DNA from: an uncultured bacterium
GTDB taxonomy: Bacteria > Patescibacteriota > Minisyncoccia > Phycocordibacterales > CAINVO01
DNA length: 50,003 bases
NCBI GenBank assembly: GCA_903854195.1
Contig: CAINVO010000034.1
Coordinates: forward strand, 1 to 50,003
Direction: 5' to 3'
Numbering within the stretch: the stretch's first letter is position 1; each line of letters begins with the position of its first letter. The notes below the pieces were generated by a model that made no database searches, had not been told where the DNA came from, and was given only the letters and a program-made list of their open reading frames with translations. Shown piece by piece: positions 1-7,259 of this stretch. The translations under genes and the position numbers were made by a program.

Positions 1-2438
1 AGTGATTTCACAAGTCCCTCCTACTATTCCTCCTACTGAGTATTGTAGTGAACATGTGTTGTTTGAAACAAATTTTGTTGTTGCTTTAAGTATTAGTCCT
101 GCTGGGTTTGTTGAACCGTTGTTTCCGGTGTTGGTTCCGTTACCATTTCCATTGTTATTAGTGTTCTGACATTCAGACACCCCCGTGCTTGAAGTCTGAC
201 ATTCAGAACCTGGAGAACATGAATCTACAATGTTTCCACAGCTGTCTACTACGTCACCGTTACTACAGGTATTTTGTCCACCTGCTGTTGGGCAGGTTGT
301 ATCTGGTTGGCAACTTAGTACACCAGCATCATCTGCCTGACATGAATTACCTGTTCCACAGATAGATATTGTGTTACCACAACTATCTACGATGTTACCA
401 TTGCTGCAGGCTTCTTGGCCAGACAAAGGTACGCAAGAATCAGTAACATTAAGTGTCCAATACCCTGAAGCAGATGCAAAAGGCGAACGCCAAATAATAT
501 TTGTAAAATTATACCAAGGTGGAACAGGATGATTTTCTTTAAAACCACTTGCATTTGAATTTTTCTTGCAGGTACCAGCTAGAGAATTTGAAAAACTACC
601 ATTTGAACTATAACCACACAACCAGCCAGATAAAGGCCAATAATCATTTACTGCTAAATTTAATTTTACTTTTCCTACCTGATCTGGAGCCACAAAATCC
701 CCCATGTACAGGTCGTAGTAAACAGTATACTTATGAATATGAAGGGTTGGATCAAAAGCATCAACTAATTTTGTTTTATCGAGGCTTCCTGCTTGTCCAC
801 CAGCTAATGACCAAGTTGCATCAATATAATCTGGAGTATTTTCACATGCATACATGGAAACGGTTGCATTACCTGGAAATGATTCCCCTTTTCCTATAAC
901 ACTTGGAATATTTCCGGTGACATAAACAGGCATACTGCTCTTGTATTGTTTTGTATAAACAAAACTATCCGCATTAACCTGAGTAAAAGCAAGACATAGT
1001 CCCAAAATCAAAGCAAGAATAATCAAAGCGATTGCAATCTTTTTTTTCTTTAAAAAAACAGCAACAATTGCGAGAATAATAATGATAGCTAGAGAAACAA
1101 AACCTATCACCCTTGAGATAGAACCTCTTTCACTCTGTCCAAAACCATACTGAGAAAAAGTTCCAATGGCTTTTTTAACAACTCCGTCCTTATCGTAAAC
1201 AACATTTCCTTTATAACTAAAAGTACTTGACCCTGTCACAATGGAAACTTCAGCGACCAAACTATTTGAATCTCCAGTCAATGGAATGGCCATTGCTACA
1301 AAACCAGCTATATTAATAGGTGTATTTTTAATATTTTTCTGACCTACTAAAACGTTATTTTCATTGTAAAGTGATACATTCACATCTGCATTAAATGATT
1401 CAGTTGGAACAGAACTTGAAGCGTCAGAGGGTGACAACAAGGCGGAGTTCAAATTTACCGGTTTTCCCGTATATTTAACGGCAATATCAGCAACTCCCCC
1501 TGTTTTAATTGGAGTTTGATTTGTTACATAAACAGAATCAATATTTGCGATATTTCCACCCATAATAAACCTTGCATACAACTGTGGAATTTTTGATACG
1601 CCATTTGTATCATTCAATGTTACTGATGCAAGGTAAACTCCCGGAGCTAAGTTGTTAGTTGGAATATCTAATGAAAAAAATGTACTAGTAGCTTTTGCAG
1701 ATACTTTTACAGGCTGACCAATAACATCCACCGTCCCAGGTACTGGATTGAAAGCCTTATCCAAAAAGGATATTTTAGGAGTTAAAGTTGATGAGAATTT
1801 TTTAGGATTTATAAAAGTTGCATCAAAAGTTAATCGATCTCCTTGGGTTACGGTCATACCTGTCTGTAAACCTGCTTTAATAATGCCATCACTATTTTCA
1901 AGGGTAAGATTTGCGTCTACTGGCAAAAAGATACTACTACCTGATGTAACTTTTATAGGAGAAACAAACCAACCCAAAGATGCAGCATCTTTTGTTATTA
2001 CACGAACCAAAATACCCACGTGATCCTTATTAGGCAAAACACTTAAATTATAGTTTAATTTTATAGGTAAAGAGCTTTGTCCATCAATGTTCAATGGACC
2101 ATATTTTTTTCAGCATATGTAACTGTAGCAACATGATCTGAATCATCAAGACCAACAACAGAAACGTTGTAGTAAATATCATTTGCCACGTTTCCACCTT
2201 GATTCTTTATTGTAAATGATCCGTTCAAAGTATCCCCTTCTGAGTAGTCTTTTTTATCAAGACTTAAATTAGAAATAAAAACGTTCGGAAGTGCATATAA
2301 ATCTTTCTGAAATTGAGCAATTTCAGAATCCTGATCTGACGTCGGTTCCGTCTGCGCATTTGCTAATTTCACAAACCCAACTGACAATAAAGCACACACT
2401 ACCATACCCAAAAAAACTATTTTTTTATAAATGCTCAT
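1..2438 (-). CDS. Large secreted/membrane surface protein, 5' part with signal peptide; frameshifted and cut by window edge
   Basis: Reads from an ATG at 2438 leftwards off the window. An N-terminal signal peptide (hydrophobic run ending LANAQ) is followed by CARDB-like beta domains (YSEGDTLNGSFTIKNQGGN). The starting frame ends at a TGA at 2091-2093, but the next frame is open from about 2105 to base 1. Adding one A to the A7 tract at 2104-2110 joins them (AEKKYGPLNIDGQ), giving more than 800 residues. Near 980-1105 are two membrane segments separated by KKKK; the second resembles a signal peptide (LGLCLAFTQVNADS). Further on lie two cysteine-rich repeats of the type CSNG.(I/V)VDSCGN...C...C (about 195-420) and an Asn/Gly linker. 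Role unknown; a surface location is inferred. The break may be a sequencing error, slippage or a real mutation. Confidence 0.75.
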
Positions 2439-2468
2439 TTTTTTAAAATTTACTTAATCTAAATAACT

Positions 2469-2474
2469 ATTATA
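2469..2474 (-). promoter_or_regulatory. -10 box of the left-edge surface protein gene
   Basis: TATAAT on the minus strand, 30 nt before the ATG at 2438. No convincing -35 lies 16-18 nt upstream, so this is a tentative -10 only. Confidence 0.4.
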
Positions 2475-2551
2475 AATAGAGTACCAAAAACTAGACTTAA
2501 TTAAAATTATAGCATTAAAAATTTTGCCATGCATTTAATACATAGCTTTAC

Positions 2552-2583
2552 TTTTTTAAAAAATCGTCTTTCATTTTAAGACG
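2552..2583 (-). terminator. Intrinsic terminator after trmD
   Basis: On the minus strand CGTCTT-AAAATGA-AAGACG is followed by ATTTTTTAA, directly after the trmD stop at 2591. The stem is short (6 bp) but it is correctly placed and has a U tract. Confidence 0.6.
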
Positions 2584-2590
2584 AACAAAT

Positions 2591-3277
2591 TTATTTAGAA
2601 ATACTTCTCCACTCCTCTATTTTTTTATGGTCGCCAGAGAGAAGAACCTCTGGAACTTTTAGTTTTTTATCTTTATAAACAATAACTTCTGGACGAGTAT
2701 AAACATCTGAGCTTGCATTACGACTCTCTTCAAGTGAGTCTATATTTCCAAGAACACCATCGATACGACGAGATACGGCATCCATAATGATCATGGCTGG
2801 TAGCTCACCCCCCGTTAAAACAAATGGACCCACTGACAAATCCTCCATTTTAAATACTTTTTTTATACGAGCATCAATACCTTCATATCTTCCACAAACA
2901 ATAACGATATCTGAAAATTTTTTAGAATAATTATTTGCTATAGTGTTTGTGAACTGTGTTCCGCCTGGAGACAAAAATAAAATCTTAGTAGTTTTAGTAT
3001 CACTTTTGCTTTTAGTTTTTTTGACCGCTTTTTCTAATGCTTTTATTATTGGTAGCGCTTGCATAACCATACCAGGACCTCCACCATATGGCTTATCATC
3101 TATACGAAGATATGGTTTTTCGTGAGTTTTTTGCTTTTTTGTTGGCTTCACAAAATCTCTAGGGTTGTAAAAAAGTGCTCGGATTTTTTTCTCTTTTTGA
3201 GCCCTAGCCAAAATAGACTCATTTATATATGAGTCAAAGCTTGCTGGAAATAGTGTGATGATGTGAAAGGTTATCAT
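2591..3277 (-). CDS. trmD: tRNA (guanine-N1-)-methyltransferase TrmD
   Basis: Methylates G37 of tRNAs with SAM, next to the anticodon, preventing +1 frameshifts. The 228-residue protein has the SPOUT trefoil-knot signatures: GGGPGMVM (65-72), LSPGG (102-106), GRYEGID (129-135) and VGPFVLTGGELPA (149-161), followed by DGVLGN and YTRPEV. Length is normal. Where well-studied TrmDs have a catalytic Asp, this one appears to have EES (LEESR); the alignment is by eye only. It lies downstream of the KH protein and rpsP on the same strand, as is common in bacteria, but the long hairpin at 3332-3428 separates it from them. No Shine-Dalgarno precedes the ATG. Confidence 0.96.
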   Translation of the reverse strand: MITFHIITLFPASFDSYINESILARAQKEKKIRALFYNPRDFVKPTKKQKTHEKPYLRIDDKPYGGGPGMVMQALPIIKALEKAVKKTKSKSDTKTTKILFLSPGGTQFTNTIANNYSKKFSDIVIVCGRYEGIDARIKKVFKMEDLSVGPFVLTGGELPAMIIMDAVSRRIDGVLGNIDSLEESRNASSDVYTRPEVIVYKDKKLKVPEVLLSGDHKKIEEWRSISK

Positions 3278-3331
3278 TTGTTTGTGATGAATATTGTCAT
3301 GTTTTTCAAACTTTGTAAAGGTGTGGTAGGC

Positions 3332-3428
3332 AAAAATAAAACCCTACTTAACGAAACATTCGCTACATCCAGGGAGAACTTGAGTCTTCAGGATGTGGGG
3401 CGAGTGAGTTAAGTAGGGTTTTATTTTT
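3332..3428 (-). terminator. Long structured hairpin between KH-protein gene and trmD
   Basis: A perfect 21-bp inverted repeat (3332-3352 with 3408-3428), with A-rich left and T-rich right ends, so it could terminate in either direction. The 55-nt interior is itself paired (ACATCC with GGATGT and smaller helices). Its core differs from the two recurrent core families in this window. It begins 6 nt after the KH-protein stop. Confidence 0.75.
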
Positions 3429-3433
3429 GTATA

Positions 3434-3745
3434 TTACAACTTTAAATCTGCCATTGCTTCGTCTACTGTTTTGATTGTAGGCTCACGCTTTAGACCACCT
3501 TCTGGTTCATTAATTTTTAGGTTTACTCGAGCGTTGTTTTTCATTCCCACAACTCGAAGAAGAGTTCTGATAGCTTTGGCTGTATTTCCTGATCGGCCAA
3601 TAATCTTGCCCATATCAGCACCATCAACAGTTAGGGTTAAAAGCACCCCCATCTCATCAACTGTTCTGTTTATTTTTACTGAATCTGGTGTATCTACAAG
3701 GGCCTTGATAACATAATCCAAAAACTGTGTGTCTAATTCATTCAT
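3434..3745 (-). CDS. khpA: KH-domain RNA-binding protein (KhpA family)
   Basis: Small single-KH protein. The GxxG loop is visible at residues 46-54 (GKIIGRSGN), followed by TAKAIRTLL, the usual KhpA/YlqC pattern. The family binds RNA and works with KhpB in Gram-positives, with roles in cell division and RNA turnover. At 103 residues it is longer than the usual 75-80 because of a C-terminal tail (about 80-103) ending DEAMADLKL. It lies between rpsP and trmD, the conserved context of this family. It has its own -10 box upstream, separate from rpsP. Confidence 0.9.
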   Translation of the reverse strand: MNELDTQFLDYVIKALVDTPDSVKINRTVDEMGVLLTLTVDGADMGKIIGRSGNTAKAIRTLLRVVGMKNNARVNLKINEPEGGLKREPTIKTVDEAMADLKL

Positions 3746-3779
3746 ATTCTATGTTTGTCTATCAATTTATAATTTGCTA

Positions 3780-3808
3780 ATTATAGCATCACTCCGTAAG
3801 ACGGCAAA
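3780..3808 (-). promoter_or_regulatory. Promoter of the KH-protein gene
   Basis: Minus strand TTTGCC, 17-nt spacer ending TGC, TATAAT (3780-3785): an extended -10 with a moderate -35, about 34 nt before the ATG at 3745. Confidence 0.6.
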
Positions 3809-3809
3809 T

Positions 3810-3830
3810 GCCCATGCTATTCACATGGGC
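3810..3830 (-). terminator. Hairpin after rpsP, possible terminator
   Basis: GCCCATG-CTATTCA-CATGGGC, a 7-bp GC-rich stem 47 nt after the rpsP stop. It has only a weak T stretch, so termination is uncertain. Two small palindromes lie between it and rpsP (TAAGTATT-GA-AATACTTA at 3840-3857 and TAGATT-AA-AATCTA at 3867-3880). Confidence 0.45.
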
Positions 3831-3877
3831 ACCTAATCGTAAGTATTGAAATACTTAGTAAATATTTAGATTAAAAT

Positions 3878-4417
3878 CTATGCTACTACTTCTGGGTTTG
3901 TATCAGGAGCTACCTCGGTTGCAGCTTCTGCTGTAACTTCAGATGGAGTTTCAGAAGAAACTTCAACAGGGGCAACCGGAGCTTCCTCTACGGGGGCAGC
4001 TTCTACAACAGGTTCAGGTTCTGAAACGGGCGCAACCTCAACTACTGCTTCAACTACCGGTGCTGCAACTGGTGCTGGAGCAACAACAGGAGCTGCTTTT
4101 GGCTGAGCTTTTACCTCTACAACAGGCTCTTCTTTCTTTTCAACAGTCTTCTTTGGAAGAACGTTTATTTTTTTACCTGTAATAACATTGTTTGTAATAA
4201 GAAGATTGTGAACTGTACCAGATGCCTGAGCTCCCTGGGCTAACCAGTGTTTTGCACGGTCGGCATTGATAATAGTAGATCCTTTTCTGCGAAAATCATG
4301 AGAACCAATAGTCTCAAGACTTTTGCCACTTTTTGTACTGTTTTTTGAATCAGTAACTACAAGTCGAAATGTTGGTTCGTGCTTGCGTCCTGTGCGTTGT
4401 AATCGTATTTTTAACAT
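3878..4417 (-). CDS. rpsP: 30S ribosomal protein bS16 with long acidic/Ala-Pro tail
   Basis: The first ~85 residues are a standard bS16 (MLKIRLQRTGRKHEPTFRLV, then SKSGKSLETIGSHD and a TVHNLL region). The remaining ~95 residues are a low-complexity tail rich in Val, Ala, Pro and Glu, about doubling the usual size. The start at 4417 is chosen over a longer in-frame start at 4489 because it gives the canonical N-terminus and lies 9 nt after a good promoter; the longer form would cross that promoter. It is divergent from rnr. The tail should be disordered and acidic; its role is unknown. Confidence 0.95.
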   Translation of the reverse strand: MLKIRLQRTGRKHEPTFRLVVTDSKNSTKSGKSLETIGSHDFRRKGSTIINADRAKHWLAQGAQASGTVHNLLITNNVITGKKINVLPKKTVEKKEEPVVEVKAQPKAAPVVAPAPVAAPVVEAVVEVAPVSEPEPVVEAAPVEEAPVAPVEVSSETPSEVTAEAATEVAPDTNPEVVA

Positions 4418-4426
4418 TGTCCGCCA

Positions 4427-4455
4427 ATAGTAGCAGATGAATAGATATTGGTCAA
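4427..4455 (-). promoter_or_regulatory. rpsP promoter
   Basis: Minus strand TTGACC (4450-4455), 17-nt spacer ending TGC, TACTAT (4427-4432), with 9 nt between the -10 and the ATG. The transcript should have almost no leader. It is back to back with the rnr promoter. Confidence 0.75.
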
Positions 4456-4461
4456 CGGTCG

Positions 4462-4470
4462 TGCTATAGT
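4462..4470 (+). promoter_or_regulatory. rnr promoter (extended -10)
   Basis: TGC followed by TATAGT (4465-4470), 21 nt before the rnr ATG. No good -35 is seen; the extended -10 probably compensates. Confidence 0.55.
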
Positions 4471-4491
4471 GAGGCGCATAACACAACACAC

Positions 4492-6561
4492 ATGAACAAA
4501 AAGCTAATAAAACATGCAGAAACCATGAAAGGCATCATAAGTATCAACTCTAAAGGGGCAGGCTTTGTAGCACCACTTGAGGCTGATCAAAAGGTTAATA
4601 AAAAGCGTTTAAAAGATGATGATTTGATGATACAACCAGAAATGTTGGGCACAGCCTTCCACGGTGACGAGGTTGAAGCCGAAATCATAGGGAAAAATCG
4701 CTACGGCCGCAATGAAGGAAAAATCACTGAAATCACAAAAAGAGCTCGTACAAAATTTGTAGGAACACTCGAAAGCGCAAAAAACGAAAATAATGCAGAA
4801 AACGCGCCCTTGAAAAATTCATCCTCTAATTTTTTCCTTGTAGCTGATGATAAAAGAGTTTATGTTGATATTTTTGTCGAGACAGGAAAGGATGAAAAAA
4901 ACAAACTCATTGAACAAAAAGCAAAAGAAGGTTACAAAGCCCAAATCGAAATAATTGATTGGAAAGGAGAAAATGGTCATCCAACTGGACACATATTAGA
5001 AGTACTTGGAAAAAAGGGTGACAACAATGTTGAAATGCATTCAATCGTACTCGAAAAAGGTTTTGAGATTGGTTTTCCAGATGAAGTTATAGCAGAAGCT
5101 AATGCTTTAGAAAAAAGTGAGAAGCCTATAAAAGAAAAGGAAATTTCTGAACGTAGAGACATGAGGAATGTTACAACATTCACAATTGACCCTGTAGATG
5201 CAAAAGACTTTGATGATGCAATTTCATACCGTGAACTTGGTTGGAATGAAGATCATAAATGTGAAATCATTGAAATCGGTGTTCACATTGCAGATGTGTC
5301 TCACTATGTCCGTCCAGGAACAGCACTTGATACTGAAGCACATAAACGAGCTTTTTCTGTATACCTTGTTGATCGTACCATTCCAATGCTCCCTGAAGTT
5401 TTGTCTAATGACCTATGTAGTTTAAATCCACACGAAGATAAACTTGCATACTCATCTATTTTTGAGATAAAAAAGCCCACAAACAACCACCACCCCTTAG
5501 AAATAGTTTCCAAATGGTTTGGACGTACAGTTATCAACTCAGATCGAAGATTTTCATACGAAGATGCTCAAGGAGTAATTGATGCGAAGCAGGGAGATTT
5601 TGTAAAAGAACTTTTGGCTCTGAACGATATTTCCCAAAATCTTCGTAAAGAAAAATTTGATAAAGGTGCTATTGATTTTGAAACATCCGAAGTAAAGTTT
5701 CGCTTGGATGAAACTGGTCGCCCTATTGAAGTTTACAAAAAAGAAAGACTTGAAACCCACAAGCTAGTTGAAGAATACATGCTCTTGGCCAACCGTGAAG
5801 TAGCTGAGTACATATACAAAGCCACTGAAGACAAGCAAGGTGCTGCAGGTATATATCGTATTCATGATGTGCCGCAAGAAGAAAAAATTGCAGAACTAGC
5901 TATATTCCTAAAGGCTATGGGATACGACATAACCCTAACAAAAGGAACAATTTCTTCAAAAGAAATAAATCTTTTACTTAAAAAAATAGAAGGAAAAGCC
6001 GAAGAGGCCCTAATCAAAACAGCAACAATCCGATCCATGGCCAAAGCTATTTATTCACCAGTAAATATTGGTCACTTTGGTTTGGCATTTACTTTCTACA
6101 CACACTTTACATCCCCTATTCGTAGATATGCGGATCTTCTAGTTCATCGTATTTTGCAAAATCATTTAACTGGTGGAAAAATTTCTCAAGATGAATTTGC
6201 CAAGTACAAACGAATAGCTGAACAATGTTCTGCCCAAGAAATAAAAGCTGCGGAAGCAGAGCGTACGTCTATCAAGCTCAAACAAGTAGAATATATGAGT
6301 GAAAGAGTTGGCCAAATTTTCGAAGGGACAATCTCTGGTGTGACTGAGTGGGGTATGTATGTTGAAGAAAAAAATACTCGATGCGAAGGTATGGTTCGTC
6401 TACGGGATATGAGCGGTGACTACTTCTCACTTGATGAAAAGAAATACGCCATTGTTGGTGAGAAAACAAAAAAAGTTTACTCCCTTGGCGATTCAGTACG
6501 ATTTAAAGTACTATCCGCTGATATTGAAAGAAAATCACTTGATTATGTTTTAGTTGATTAA
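4492..6561 (+). CDS. rnr: Ribonuclease R (RNB-family 3'-5' exoribonuclease)
   Basis: Degrades structured RNA from the 3' end. At 689 residues it has N-terminal cold-shock-like domains (about 10-175), the RNB catalytic domain with the metal-binding acidic motif DPVDAKDFDDA (233-243), IGVHIADVSHYVRPG, and FTSPIRRYADLLVHR near 540, and a C-terminal S1 domain (about 605-689, GTISGVTEWGMYV). It lacks the long basic tail of E. coli RNase R. Transcribed divergently from rpsP and followed by a shared terminator at 6575-6610. In a genome with this many long 3' hairpins, an exonuclease that unwinds structure is a fitting partner; that link is inference. Confidence 0.96.
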   Translation: MNKKLIKHAETMKGIISINSKGAGFVAPLEADQKVNKKRLKDDDLMIQPEMLGTAFHGDEVEAEIIGKNRYGRNEGKITEITKRARTKFVGTLESAKNENNAENAPLKNSSSNFFLVADDKRVYVDIFVETGKDEKNKLIEQKAKEGYKAQIEIIDWKGENGHPTGHILEVLGKKGDNNVEMHSIVLEKGFEIGFPDEVIAEANALEKSEKPIKEKEISERRDMRNVTTFTIDPVDAKDFDDAISYRELGWNEDHKCEIIEIGVHIADVSHYVRPGTALDTEAHKRAFSVYLVDRTIPMLPEVLSNDLCSLNPHEDKLAYSSIFEIKKPTNNHHPLEIVSKWFGRTVINSDRRFSYEDAQGVIDAKQGDFVKELLALNDISQNLRKEKFDKGAIDFETSEVKFRLDETGRPIEVYKKERLETHKLVEEYMLLANREVAEYIYKATEDKQGAAGIYRIHDVPQEEKIAELAIFLKAMGYDITLTKGTISSKEINLLLKKIEGKAEEALIKTATIRSMAKAIYSPVNIGHFGLAFTFYTHFTSPIRRYADLLVHRILQNHLTGGKISQDEFAKYKRIAEQCSAQEIKAAEAERTSIKLKQVEYMSERVGQIFEGTISGVTEWGMYVEEKNTRCEGMVRLRDMSGDYFSLDEKKYAIVGEKTKKVYSLGDSVRFKVLSADIERKSLDYVLVD

Positions 6562-6574
6562 GATTTAAAATAAT

Positions 6575-6610
6575 AAAACCCCCGTTGCACCTAAGTGTAA
6601 CGGGGGTTTT
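6575..6610. terminator. Bidirectional terminator between rnr and orphan gene
   Basis: AAAA-CCCCCGTTGCAC-CTAA-GTGTAACGGGGG-TTTT: a 12-bp stem with one G-U pair and A and T tracts on both sides, placed between two convergent genes. Confidence 0.9.
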
Positions 6611-6651
6611 TAAAAGATCCCCTTTCTCTATTTTTTGATTTAAATAACAAC

Positions 6652-7230
6652 TCAAGAAATACTCCCAGAGGCAGCTTCAAGTTGTGTCATAGAAACCGGA
6701 ACCTGAGTTGGTAAAAATGGAACCAAATCCTTTACGTCATAAAGCTCTAGGCAATTAACATAAAAGGATGGTCTCCCCTCCTCAACGACGGGCACTGACA
6801 TCATAGGGAGATGCCAGTAAAAACTAACTGGATCCTCCACCGGATGTTCCCATTTTTCTGAAAACTCAGATGGGCAAACTGAACCAACTATTCCTTGAAA
6901 AACGACGGCAACTAAGATTTCTGCTTCATCGAATGTCAGTTTGATTGACCCTTCAACCATACGTATTTTGGAAAACACATACGATCTATTTGTCGCCACC
7001 ACTATCGACACAATAATCAACTCATGTGCCTGCCGCCCATGAAGTGCCATATTTTTTGCAAGAAAATGCAACTTTTTTGGAACATCAAAAGCGTTCATGT
7101 AGATTGTTAGTTGTGTCCTGGGTACGTCTTTGGCTTCGGACTTGGCCGATGTGGAATCTCTCGATGCCAGCCTGTTCTTACCCACACACAAAAGGGCTAA
7201 TGCCGCATTAAATATTTTTTCAAAAATCAT
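6652..7230 (-). CDS. Hypothetical protein, compositionally atypical
   Basis: A 192-residue protein with no recognised family. A short hydrophobic N-terminus (IFEKIFNAALALLCVG) is followed by an Arg/Ser/Lys stretch and a mixed alpha/beta body with a hydrophobic strand (AEILVAVVFQGIVGSVC, about 110-125). The coding DNA is visibly richer in G+C than its neighbours. It is the only intact gene seen here that ends in TGA. It starts 29 nt after the smc stop and may be read through from smc. No Shine-Dalgarno; an 8-bp hairpin covers the start codon. It may be a recent acquisition. Confidence 0.6.
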   Translation of the reverse strand: MIFEKIFNAALALLCVGKNRLASRDSTSAKSEAKDVPRTQLTIYMNAFDVPKKLHFLAKNMALHGRQAHELIIVSIVVATNRSYVFSKIRMVEGSIKLTFDEAEILVAVVFQGIVGSVCPSEFSEKWEHPVEDPVSFYWHLPMMSVPVVEEGRPSFYVNCLELYDVKDLVPFLPTQVPVSMTQLEAASGSIS

Positions 7231-7247
7231 TTAGAAAAGTCTAAATG
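7228..7247 (-). promoter_or_regulatory. Hairpin overlapping the start codon of the 6652-7230 gene
   Basis: CATTTAGA-AAAG-TCTAAATG, a perfect 8-bp inverted repeat whose end contains the ATG of the orphan gene. It could limit ribosome access, or act as a weak terminator after smc because ATTTTT follows on the minus strand. Confidence 0.4.
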
Positions 7248-7259
7248 AACTATACCATA

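Noticed and set aside
549-899. Plus-strand open frame in the left-edge region
   Set aside because: It is antisense to a longer continuous minus-strand frame with clear domains and membrane segments.
1748-2023. Plus-strand open frame
   Set aside because: Shadow of the same minus-strand surface-protein gene; it has no start context or recognisable domain.
2091-2093. TGA recoding (UGA read as Gly) to explain the broken left-edge gene
   Set aside because: Reading through TGA soon meets a TAA in that frame; only a frameshift joins the two parts. No other gene shows in-frame TGA.
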